A stretch of 11,340 nucleotides of DNA. Origin: Flavobacteriales bacterium (GTDB lineage: Bacteria; Bacteroidota; Bacteroidia; Flavobacteriales; BACL11). The first letter of the stretch is position 1. Each line of letters opens with the position of its first letter. Shown here piece by piece: positions 1 to 10,200 of this stretch. The stretch covers positions 62,331 to 73,670 of the forward strand of contig PBVH01000016.1 in assembly GCA_002728175.1 (NCBI GenBank). The letters run 5' to 3'. The notes under the pieces were generated by a model. It searched no databases. It was not told the DNA's origin and was given only the letters and a program-made list of their open reading frames with translations. The position numbers were made by a program, and so were the translations under genes.

Positions 1-2581
1 TACCACCAAAACAATCCGCAGCATTAACAACTCCACTAACAGAAAGTGGATCCGGCTCAACTATCGTTACAGTATCTGAATAAGAAATACACCATGACGT
101 AGAAGGTAAAGGAACATTCATACTTTGGTTAAGTATTGCTCGAACAAAATATTGACCTGAAGGTAAATTACTAGCTGAAGCACCAATACCAACCCAAACA
201 TTTTGTACTGATGAAAGAATAAAATACGTATAATAAGTGTAATTAGTATCTGGATTTGTGATCTGTATTTCCCCTGTGCTACCACCAAAACAATCTACAT
301 TATCTGTAACAACAATTTGTGGATCTGTGAGTACTGAAACTGTAGAATTCACTACCGCTTGACTATTTCCAGAAGGCAGCATTGATGAAGAGCATAGTCC
401 CGAATCTGTTACCATAACGGTGTAATCACCAGCACAAACTCCATTTATTATACTATCTCCTGACATTGTTAAATATGTTATCGCTCCTGTTGTATTAGAT
501 GTAAGCATACCAACATAAGGAGGCGTTCCTCCTGTAATAGAATCAATATGAATCTCCCCATTACATGCTCCTAAACATAACTCATCTGCAGAAGTAGATA
601 CATTGTATATAATTGGAAGTGGCTCATAAATATCAACACTAGAATTTCTTGTACAATTATTTGTATCTGTAACAGTCACAGAATATGTTCCAGCTGATAA
701 ACCAGATATAGATGAAGTATAACTTACAAACGAACTGTTTGTACCTACCCAGGTGTAAGTATATGGAGCATGACCGCCACTAGCTATAACAAGTGCTGAC
801 CCATCATTATTACCATGACAACTTACATTAGTAAAAGATGTATCTAATTCCATAGTTGGAACTACTTGTGATATATCTTCAGTAGCAGTAGCAATACAAC
901 CTCTAGAATCAGTTGCTGTTACTGTGTAAATACCAGACTCTAAATAACTAGCTGTTGCGGTTATTTGTGGTAAAGCAGGATTATCATCCCACAAATACGT
1001 ATATCCAGGTGTTCCACCAGATGCAGTAGCAGTTAAACTTCCTGTATTAACACCATTACAATACACTGGTACAACATTACTTATACTAACAACTAAATAA
1101 GGAGGCTCATGTATCTCAACTGTATCCGATGCTGTACATCCTTTAGCGTCAGTTACTGTAACTAAATGAACTCCTGGAGATAAAGTGTTTACTGTATCTC
1201 CTATTTGATTACCACCCCAACTAAAAGTGTAAGGCATTGTACCACCTTGAGCTACAGCAAATGCTAAACCATCCGCAGAATCTTTACAAGATATCCACTC
1301 TAACTCAATAGCTTCCATAGTTAACAAATCAGGTTCTGTCATAAATACACTATCTACTACTGAGCAACCCCAAGAATCCTCAGTAGTTAAAGCATAAGAA
1401 CCATAACTTAAATTAAAAGCTGTATCTACATTACCTGAACCTAAAGGTTGACCATTACTCCAAGAATAAATATAATTTGGATGACCTCCAGAAGTAGTTA
1501 CAGAAACTATACCATTATTACTACCATAACAATTAACAGTAGAGTCTATAGTTAATATTGAAATTATCTCTGAACTCTCAGGTACAAAAACACTATCTGT
1601 AACTTGACAACCTCTACCATCAGTAACAGTAACAGAACGATAACCAGAGTATAAATGCTGAGCAAGACTATCTGTCTCTCCATTATCCCATAAATATTGA
1701 TATGCCGGAGCTATTCCACTTGGATCTCCTCCACTATGATAAACTACTGCTCTTCCAGTACTATCTCCAAAACAATCTATCGCATCCACTAGCATCACTG
1801 TATCAATAGCTAAAGGATATAAAGGTTCGTTTACAGTAATACTTATCTGTGAAGATTGACAGCCTCTTTGATCTACAATATCTAATAGATAGACACCTGT
1901 AGAGATATTCTTTAAAGTATCCTTGTTATTTAAACCAAAAGTTTGCTGGATAATACCACCTAATGAAGTAGACCAAGTATATGTATACGGAGGGAAACCT
2001 CCACCTGCATCACCAACAATGTAACCACTACTATCTCCCTTACATACAATAGGACCAATCTGATTGGAACTAGAAAGTGGTAACTGCGGAGATATGATCT
2101 GTACGCTTGCGTTAGTATCACAACCATTTGCATCTGTTATTCTAACAAAATAGGTTCCCGTATATAAATTAAAGGCAGTATCATTTGTAGATATAGTTGG
2201 ATTAGTTGAGCCAACATTACTATCATACCAATTGTATAGATACGTGCCATTAGCAAAAGGAGTACCGCCTATACCTACAGCAACTGCGAAAGCTGTACTA
2301 TCTGAATGACATGTGTTTATGGTATCAATTGTTAAAACTTGAAGAGGATTTCCTGGCACACTTATCACCACCTCCTCTTCAATATAACAGTTCATATTAT
2401 CGGTTAGCGCAACTGTATACACACCAGCGGACAAATTGTCAAATACAGAATCAACTGGGTTTGTATTTAAAACTCCATTCAAATAATAATAAAAAGGATT
2501 TATTAAATTCGTTTGCATATCAATAACTATTCTACCATCATTTCCATTATAACAATTGACGTTAGATGATGTCAAACTATA
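1..2581 (-). repeat. SprB-type protein repeat array in the partial surface protein (10 full modules plus a start)
   Basis: Each module opens with a Cys followed by a Gly/Asp-rich turn (such as DCFGDSTG, NCYGSNNG, SCHGNNDG). Most continue with a GG.PY.Y.W core and end in a G.Y.VTVTD..GC strand. The opening Cys residues are at 574, 655, 744, 834, 915, 996, 1072, 1152, 1233, 1328 and 1421, giving spacings of 76-95 residues, mostly about 81. Modules 2-8 keep the GG...W core best; modules 1, 9 and 10 are weaker (module 9 has GGTPPYVGML, module 10 lacks GG). This pattern is that of the SprB repeat family of Bacteroidetes adhesins. The paired Cys at the start and near the end of modules suggests disulfides, which is inference. 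Confidence 0.88.
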
Positions 2582-4273
2582 ATTAATTGGTATCATTGTA
2601 TCAGAAGGCTCCGACTGATCTGCACACAAAGAATTTAATGTCATAAAATAATATTGTGTACCAATAGGTAAATTAGAATTTGGAATTGTTACTAGATCTG
2701 CAGGATAACTAACGTCATCTAATTGAGTATATGGTCCTCCTAAATTTGAAGCACCAAATATTTGATAGGTAGTTGAACTATTTGCACCAAGTAAATGATC
2801 CCACGTTAATGTGACATCGCCGTTCAGATTTTCGGTTACACATTGAAAATCTGGTGCTGGTTGAACCAGTGCAGGTAGTATTGTTATGCTAAGTGTTGCA
2901 ATTGTAATCGCATTAGCTGGGCAAAAGTCATCTTGAACCTTGATTAAAAAATTAAAAACATTTGTTGTATTTCCACATCCAGCATCAGATAAAATTTGAT
3001 TACAATCAGTTTGCCACTGAAACTGACCTTGAACAAGTGATGGTGCAAAAATTGGTGGCGGATTACTGTTATTATCAGTAAAGGTTGCACACGGTGGATT
3101 ATTACACAATGTATCTGTTATATAATCTGCTGCCATTTGACCACCTGAAATTGTCATTTCAACATCTTGCGGTACATTATTTGCATAAATATCTAAATCT
3201 TGACCTATTACATCAAATATTACAAGTTCACCAGCATTAACAGTTGTGGAATATGAAGGTAACCCCGATGATGGATTAATAATAGTTGTCCAGTTTTGAG
3301 GACCATTTGGTGGTGTAATTGTAGGAGGTGAATTAGGCTGTCCATTTGACATAGCTGGGCAACCAATTAATACTGCTTGAATCTCTCGATAAATAGAGGC
3401 TACTTTTTGTCCACACTTGAAAGCATCAACTCTAACAACAGTTACAAAATTTCCTGAAACATTTGAATTATATGAAATTTCTCCAGTGTTTGCATCTAAA
3501 TTTGGATTACCTGGTAATGGTGAATTAAAGGAATAAGGTGCTAAAAAAGGAATCGGAGAAGGATCAATTGGAGGATTAAAAACTCCAAAAGCAACTGCGT
3601 CATCTAAAGGTTCGTCCCAAGAATACACAATACTATCGAGCTCAGGATCGGATGCATTATGTGAATAAGAAAAAGGATAGCCAGTACAAATAATAGTTTT
3701 AGGTTCTTCATTAAAAAGAGGAGAAGAATCAAAGCATGGATCACCATCTACTGGAAGACCTGAAATTGGATCAATATATGAAAACATTGTTGCTCTAAGC
3801 GTAAACCCTTCACTTGGGCTTGTTGTACTTGATAGAACTAAGTTAGTAATTGCACCATTTCTACAACACAAATCCCAAGTAAAACTCCAACCTGCTGCAG
3901 GCGGAACGCCAGGTAAATTTACTGGAGCTGATTGGTAGACGTACTCTTCTACTGAACCTGGATTACCAGCAGCACAATCTAAGCAAGAATTACCACTATT
4001 TTGAGCATTTCCATTGGGAGATATATCGCTATTTGAAATAAAATTCGCAGTAATTTGAGTAACTGTCGGATGATTCCAAACATCAATAAATTGTGTTGTT
4101 GCGGATAAGTTAGCTCCACTACAATCTCTGTATACTTTTAAAGTAAAAATATATTTTCCTTCATCAACACCGTCTTTAATACACTCCCATGTTATTTCAC
4201 CACCCATGATATGAGTAGCTTTAAGATTTAAAGAGGTAACTAAAACCAAACAAAATAAAATTATTTTTCTCAT
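1..4273 (-). CDS. Giant secreted SprB-repeat surface protein, gliding-motility/adhesin type (partial, 3' end outside window)
   Basis: The frame is open from the ATG at 4273 to base 1 (1424 residues) with no stop; the C-terminus is missing. Residues 1-19 form a Sec signal peptide (MRK, hydrophobic core, cut near LKA/THI). The mature start THIMGGEITWEC, then YIFTLKVYRDC (41-51), LCCRN (135-139), a SDPELDSIVYSW segment (208-219), FQWQTDC (to C424) and DDFCP (C451) match the N-terminal head common in large Bacteroidetes proteins of the gliding-motility C-terminal-domain class. Residues about 470-560 look FN3-like. From about 565 on there are ten full SprB-type modules and the start of an eleventh. 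The start was chosen because it gives a complete signal peptide; the next Met (24) would lose it. It lies 15 bp after the upstream surface-protein gene, with no Shine-Dalgarno site, and is probably co-transcribed. Inferred role: exported surface adhesin or matrix protein. A T9SS C-terminal signal is expected outside the window but is not seen. Confidence 0.93.
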   Translation of the reverse strand, partial: MRKIILFCLVLVTSLNLKATHIMGGEITWECIKDGVDEGKYIFTLKVYRDCSGANLSATTQFIDVWNHPTVTQITANFISNSDISPNGNAQNSGNSCLDCAAGNPGSVEEYVYQSAPVNLPGVPPAAGWSFTWDLCCRNGAITNLVLSSTTSPSEGFTLRATMFSYIDPISGLPVDGDPCFDSSPLFNEEPKTIICTGYPFSYSHNASDPELDSIVYSWDEPLDDAVAFGVFNPPIDPSPIPFLAPYSFNSPLPGNPNLDANTGEISYNSNVSGNFVTVVRVDAFKCGQKVASIYREIQAVLIGCPAMSNGQPNSPPTITPPNGPQNWTTIINPSSGLPSYSTTVNAGELVIFDVIGQDLDIYANNVPQDVEMTISGGQMAADYITDTLCNNPPCATFTDNNSNPPPIFAPSLVQGQFQWQTDCNQILSDAGCGNTTNVFNFLIKVQDDFCPANAITIATLSITILPALVQPAPDFQCVTENLNGDVTLTWDHLLGANSSTTYQIFGASNLGGPYTQLDDVSYPADLVTIPNSNLPIGTQYYFMTLNSLCADQSEPSDTMIPINYSLTSSNVNCYNGNDGRIVIDMQTNLINPFYYYLNGVLNTNPVDSVFDNLSAGVYTVALTDNMNCYIEEEVVISVPGNPLQVLTIDTINTCHSDSTAFAVAVGIGGTPFANGTYLYNWYDSNVGSTNPTISTNDTAFNLYTGTYFVRITDANGCDTNASVQIISPQLPLSSSNQIGPIVCKGDSSGYIVGDAGGGFPPYTYTWSTSLGGIIQQTFGLNNKDTLKNISTGVYLLDIVDQRGCQSSQISITVNEPLYPLAIDTVMLVDAIDCFGDSTGRAVVYHSGGDPSGIAPAYQYLWDNGETDSLAQHLYSGYRSVTVTDGRGCQVTDSVFVPESSEIISILTIDSTVNCYGSNNGIVSVTTSGGHPNYIYSWSNGQPLGSGNVDTAFNLSYGSYALTTEDSWGCSVVDSVFMTEPDLLTMEAIELEWISCKDSADGLAFAVAQGGTMPYTFSWGGNQIGDTVNTLSPGVHLVTVTDAKGCTASDTVEIHEPPYLVVSISNVVPVYCNGVNTGSLTATASGGTPGYTYLWDDNPALPQITATASYLESGIYTVTATDSRGCIATATEDISQVVPTMELDTSFTNVSCHGNNDGSALVIASGGHAPYTYTWVGTNSSFVSYTSSISGLSAGTYSVTVTDTNNCTRNSSVDIYEPLPIIYNVSTSADELCLGACNGEIHIDSITGGTPPYVGMLTSNTTGAITYLTMSGDSIINGVCAGDYTVMVTDSGLCSSSMLPSGNSQAVVNSTVSVLTDPQIVVTDNVDCFGGSTGEIQITNPDTNYTYYTYFILSSVQNVWVGIGASASNLPSGQYFVRAILNQSMNVPLPSTSWCISYSDTVTIVEPDPLSVSGVVNAADCFGG
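2590..2865 (-). other. FN3-like domain between the head and the repeat stalk
   Basis: Residues about 470-560 follow the DDFCP segment and precede the first SprB-type module. They have the look of a fibronectin type III fold: a PAPDFQC start, a GDVTLTWD strand (a typical FN3 Trp), a YQIFGASN strand, and a GTQYYFMTLNSLC strand near the end. Boundaries are approximate. In this family such a domain typically spaces the head from the stalk. A structure prediction could separate FN3 from another Ig-like fold. Confidence 0.55.
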
Positions 4274-4288
4274 AATATCTAAATTAAT
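4274..4288 (-). other. 15-bp intergenic gap linking the two surface-protein genes
   Basis: On the minus strand the upstream gene ends in TAG and the next ATG follows after 15 AT-rich bases. There is no terminator hairpin, no room for a promoter and no Shine-Dalgarno motif. This supports one transcript carrying both genes, with the gene at 4289-10279 first. Confidence 0.75.
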
Positions 4289-7200
4289 CTATCTAACCAA
4301 AGTTACACTACCTTTTTCAGTATACTCTGATCCATCTTTACCTACAGCTTCCATAACGAAGAAATAAACTCCCTCAGGAAGTAACTCTGAATTATATCCT
4401 TTACCATCCCAGAAACCTTGAGGACCCTGCCAATGATAAACACGCTTACCCCATCTATTATAGATTTCAACATACAATTCATCTAATAATTGATCTTGGA
4501 AATGAAATAAATCATTTATTTGATCATCATTAGGACTAAATAAGTTAATAACATCATAACCTTGCACTTCAACAACTTTAGAAAAGATACTTTCACATGA
4601 AGCATCTAATTCAATATTATTAGCGATTAAAGTGATAGTATAAATACCTTGTTTAGAGTAGCTAATTTGAGGGTTTTCAGAAGTAAAATCATATCCAGAT
4701 TCAAAGGAACCATTACCATCTAAAATATTCCATTCAAAAACATTAGCTTGCCAATCTCCTGATGATGGCGTACTAAGATTTGTAATATCAAGTACACTAC
4801 CTTTTGTAATCAAATCAGAAGATAAACTAAAATCTGCCACAATAAGTTCTGGTTCTATTACTTCTACTTCATTACTGCTAGTTGTACAACCATTATAATC
4901 TTCAACAGATATATAATAACTAGCTGGTGATAAATGTGTTAAAACCAAAGTATCTTCTACATTAAAGACATTTCCTGAGCTTATTAGAGTACCGTTTCGA
5001 TAAAGATTATAATCATACGGTGCAATACCATTATTAAATACAACATTAATTAATCCATCATCAGAAGAATTACATGTCGTTCTAAATACAGAAATTGGTA
5101 AATTAATTTGCCCAGGTTCTTTTATATCTTGGATGATTTCAGCAGATGAACAATCATTTGCATCAACAAAACTTAAAGTATAAGAACCTGACACTAAATT
5201 TTCAAATAATGGGTCATTTTGAGATACATTATTAATTATATATTGATATGGCTCAGTACCACCAGAACCTGAAACAAAAATCTCTCCGATTTGCTCACCT
5301 GCGCATAAATTATCTTCAACATTTAAAACGTTTAAAACAAGTTCATTAGGTTCATCAATAGTCACTAAAATCACTTCTTGACAACCATTAAAATCAGTGA
5401 CTGTACAAGTACTGATACCTGCTGACAAGGACGAGTTAAGTGCATTTGCAACTCCATTAGACCACAAGAAGTCGTAAGGAGATGTACCTGAATTCGATAA
5501 TACCTCAACCTCTGCTCTACCATCATCTTTTCCGTTACAGCTTACGTCTTGAACTGACGTATTTATAACATTTAACTGTAATGGTGTTGGTTCACTAATT
5601 TCAAAACTATCAGCTATTAGGCATAAATTAATATCAGAAACAATAACAGAATAAGTACCGATGTATAAATCAGTTATACTTGTAGCTGTTGATGTGAACC
5701 CGTTAGGTCCTGTCCAAAGGTACGTATGTGGTTGACTTCCACCATGACTTGTAATTGAAATCATTCCATTTGTATCCCCATAACAACTTATATTTTGAAT
5801 TGAATCCAGATGAATAAATAATGAATCGTACTCATTTATGACAAATGACGAGTCAATTGTACAGCCGTAGGTATCTTTAACTTTAATATCATACGATCCT
5901 ACTGCTAAATTATTAAATACACTATCAGAACTATAAGTATCACCATCATCAATGGAATAAGATAAAGGCCAACTTGCAATAGTATCTATCATAATTGTTA
6001 CATCACCATTTTGCGAGTTAAAACAAATTGAATCTGTATGAACTATATTTTCAAAAACTAATGGATTGTTTTGATTTCTTGCTGTCACTCTAAATGAGTC
6101 AATAGGTAACCATAGTGTATCTATACATCCGTTAATATCGGTAATACTTATTAAGTAAGAATTAGCAGTTAAACCTTCAAGAATATACACTGAATCAATT
6201 TGCAAATCATCCCATTGATATGATGTACATGTATCACAATATACTGAATTAGCAGTATCAGTTCCGAAGATAGAAGGATCGTTGTAGAATGACCAATTAA
6301 ATATATAAGGCTGTGTACCACCTCTAATCTCAAAACCTATACTACCATCATATGATTCACCTAAACAATTTTCCGCAGTTGAGTAATCTTCTCTTTTAGC
6401 TGCTAATACTAATTTTTCTGGGGCACTTAAAATTTCAGTAAAATCTACAGCCATACAACCTGTAGAATCATATACTGTTACAGAATATGTTCCAGTAGAT
6501 AAATTTGATACTAGTGAATTATATGATGAATCAATAACTACAGAAGATGAATCTTGCCAGACATATGTATATAGCGGCTCTCTTCCACCATGGGCAAATA
6601 CTTGAGCAGTTGCATTTGTGCTATCAAAACATGAAATAGTGGTAACATGAAAACTATCAATATAGAGTGAGGAATCAAGAACTGTAACAGTATCTCTTAC
6701 AATACAATTATTTCCATCTGTGACTTGAACTTCATAATCTCCAGGGCAGAGTGCCACAAACATACTATCTGTTAAAATTGGTCCGTTAAAGTAGTTGGCA
6801 GAAGTATTAATTTTATTTATGTAATATTTATATACCGCATTATTTACTATTGATGAAGTATCTAAAACACCTCCAACTGGAGAACTCGGCAACCAAACTT
6901 TACCATTACAAGTTCCAGGATTGGTACAGTATACAGCTGAACTTAAAGGTGAGTCGTAAGAAATAATCTCCGGTTCAAGTATTTCAATAGTATCAGATCT
7001 AACTACACATCCTTTGTATTTTGAATGTGAAATAGCCTGAACACCATAAATTCCTTTGTAAAGTTCATTAAAATATACAAAACTATCTATACTACTTGAG
7101 AAATCAGTAGAAATTAAATTTGGATTTAAAGTATCATTATACAACCATAGCTGATAATCATAACACACATTTGGATATAAAACTTTTACTGTTGCATTTA

Positions 7201-10200
7201 TTGAGTCATAACATAACATATTTGTAAATGATAATTGCATATCTAGTTGAGATGCTAAACTAGAGTCGATTCCTAAATCAATTTTTGAAGAATATATATC
7301 TTCACATCCTATTATTGAATCATAAAGATGAATTAGATAATAACCTCTAGTTAAATTTACAAAATGTGAGCTATCTTGAACATTTACAAATGTATCAATA
7401 AATGATTGTGATGGCCATGCATTTAAACCGTTCATGTATGGGTAAGTTCCATTAATTGTATCAATTGCTATAACAGTTGTATCAAAAGTAATTGTGTATT
7501 GAATATTCATGGCATCACCAATATCTACTAAAGCATCTATTGAACCATCATAACCACAGCAAGTTTCGTGATGAAGATTAAGTCCAGTAATAGTTGGTTG
7601 AATTACCTTTTCAATTGTTAATGGAATGGTATCATGACAAGCATCAGTCTTTACTAAAACGTGATATAATCCAGCAGTTAGACCTTCAAATGTGTATGTA
7701 TATCCATTGTCAACTATATTAGATAATAAAGTATCATTAGTTATTGGATTAATATAATAACCAAATGTGTCAGTTGGTGTAATTGTTACAATAGGATTAC
7801 CCAAACTATCTAACAAGCAAAAATCATAATATAAACTATCTGCGCTAAAGAAATAATGATTAGTATCAACAATCAATTGAACGGAACCATCATATTCATA
7901 GCAAGTCTCTTTTTCATATACAACATGTACTTGCAAGTTATTAATTTCTTCAACCGTAACAGATGTATTTGATTCCACTACACAACCATTATTATCTTCA
8001 ATAGTAAGATTATATGTTCCGTATATAATTTGGTCATAGTCATTACTAAGACTATTTGATATATCTGATTGTAAAAGTGTATTATTGGAATTATACAAGT
8101 TATAGGTTACTGGAAGGTTTGTCACTGTATCTAACACAACATTGATTTGACCTGTTGGAAGAGATGCACATGAACTATCAGCAACGCTATTTATGCTAGA
8201 AAATTCTAACTTATATTCAATAATATCAAAACTTAATGGAATATAGTTAGGATCATTTATACAGCTTGAGTCATTGTAAAATAAAACTAGTTGATAACTA
8301 CCTGGAAAATAATATTCATTTGTTGTATCATTGATACTTGTACCAGGAATAGGACCCCCTGAAATATAATAATTATAATTAACATTTGATGTAGGCACTG
8401 TTACATTTACTAGCAGTTGTGTTGAGTCTCCTGAACACAAATTATTAGATCCATTTGGATTAGCTGATAAAATTATTGGAGAATTAACAACTGGTTCCTG
8501 TATCAAAATTGGTCCTAATGAAAACGAATCACAAATACCAGCTAAATTTGTATCTAATAAAGTTATTGTGTATTCTCCGGATGACAAACTATCAAAGACA
8601 ATAGAATAAATTGTATCATAAATTACTCCTGTATTTATGATATTATCTAATGAATCGCTTAAGAAAAAGGAATTATATCCATATAGTGATCCAATATGAA
8701 CTTCACCTTGAAAAGTTTGTGGGCAAACATTATGTATAATTGTATCAATTTCAGGACTACATGGTGGAGCAATATTCACTCTTACTTGGTACATTGGACT
8801 TTCACATCGAAAATCGCTACTATCTGTTATAACCAAATGATACAATCCTGAATCTAATCCAGAAAAAATATTTGTTGTTGTAGTTGTAATCAAATTAGTA
8901 TCACTATCGTACCACTCATACAAATAACCTACGTAAAGTGGAGGGTTAATTGTGTCAATCAATGGATATCCACCTGAAATGTTGGTAACCTGAATACTAC
9001 CGTTTGATGCTCCAGGATCTGTATTTGTAGTATCAATATCTACTGAATAAATTTCACCAAATCTATCAACTTCAATTTCTCCGATATTATCTTCGATGTC
9101 ACACTCAGGGTCAGCACTTGTAAAATAGTAATAATAAACCTCACCTCCTACTCTTCTAGGCACTGAGTAGTTTGAAGGGCCGGACGAATTTGAAAATGTC
9201 CATGAACCACTACCTGTTGTATTAGTATGCAAAGAATTTTGATATAATTGTGTTGGAAAATTTGGATCTGTATATGCTACAGTATCTATTGCAAATGTTA
9301 AAGGACCTGTGCCATATGCCCCACTAATATGAATTTCTCCATCTTGATCTCCAAAGCAACTTACATTTGTAACTTCAACATTTCCTGCAAAACATGGTGT
9401 AGCTTCCAAAGTCCAGCTCTGGGAAATAGTACAATTGTTAGAATCTGTGACTGTTAACTGATATAAGCCAACTGGTAAATTGTTTATATCTTCTGTGGAA
9501 GAAGTAAAATTATTTATTGTCTCCTCCCAAAAATATGTATAGCCAGGAGTCCCACCACTAACAGAAATATCAATAGAACCATCAGAGTTGAGAATGCTAG
9601 TAGGATCAATTAGAGACACAAGTTGAATAACAAGTGAATCAGGAGCAAATATAGATGGGGGAACTATGGAATCATAAATTATTGTTGGATCAGCTTCATC
9701 AACTAAATAAATTATATAGTTGTTTGGAAAAATATTATTAAAACCAGCTGAGTCAACAAATGCCCCTCCAATTTGTTGTGATGGACCAGCAATGTAGTTT
9801 CCCGTAAAGGCAGGAATTTGAAAATATAACTGAAGTGAACAAGCTACATTAGATGGATTATCAATTTTAACGCTTATATTACCAGTTGGAGATGTGATTG
9901 GTTCATTTGCACAGTCTGGCGGCTTTATCCAAAAATTTTCAATTGTTGGATTAGAGTTAACCTCAATTGTTCCAAACATTCCCATGGGAACATGCGGGTC
10001 ACATTGATAATCGTATTGGCCTGTAGTATTAAAAATGAAAGTTCCAATATAACCTGCTCCAACAGGGTTTCCACTAGTACCAAGAGAAGGATGATTTGCA
10101 AAATTAACATTATGAAAGCCTCCTGAATTCATGAAAACTACTGTATCACCAACATTAACATTCAAAGGATCCGGAGTAAAACCAGTATTTCCAACTGTAT

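Noticed and set aside
2311..2526. A 71-codon plus-strand reading frame inside the partial surface-protein gene.
   Set aside because: It lies antisense to a clear SprB-type coding region, has no recognisable domain and no promoter or ribosome-site support; it is a shadow of the real gene.
1..2581. Regular spacing of repeated sequence considered as a CRISPR array or tandem DNA repeat.
   Set aside because: The period is about 240 bases, follows protein modules with divergent DNA, and lies in an open coding frame; there are no short identical repeats with unique spacers.
1..4273. Considered whether the first gene is broken by a frameshift, given its great length.
   Set aside because: All module-opening Cys codons from base 13 to 2554, and the head motifs, fall in one continuous frame with no stop; the gene is open and simply cut by the window edge.
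9925..10110. A 61-codon minus-strand frame rich in Leu/Ile within the cupredoxin region.
   Set aside because: It overlaps the cupredoxin coding sequence in another frame; its hydrophobic look comes from reading AT-rich codons out of frame.
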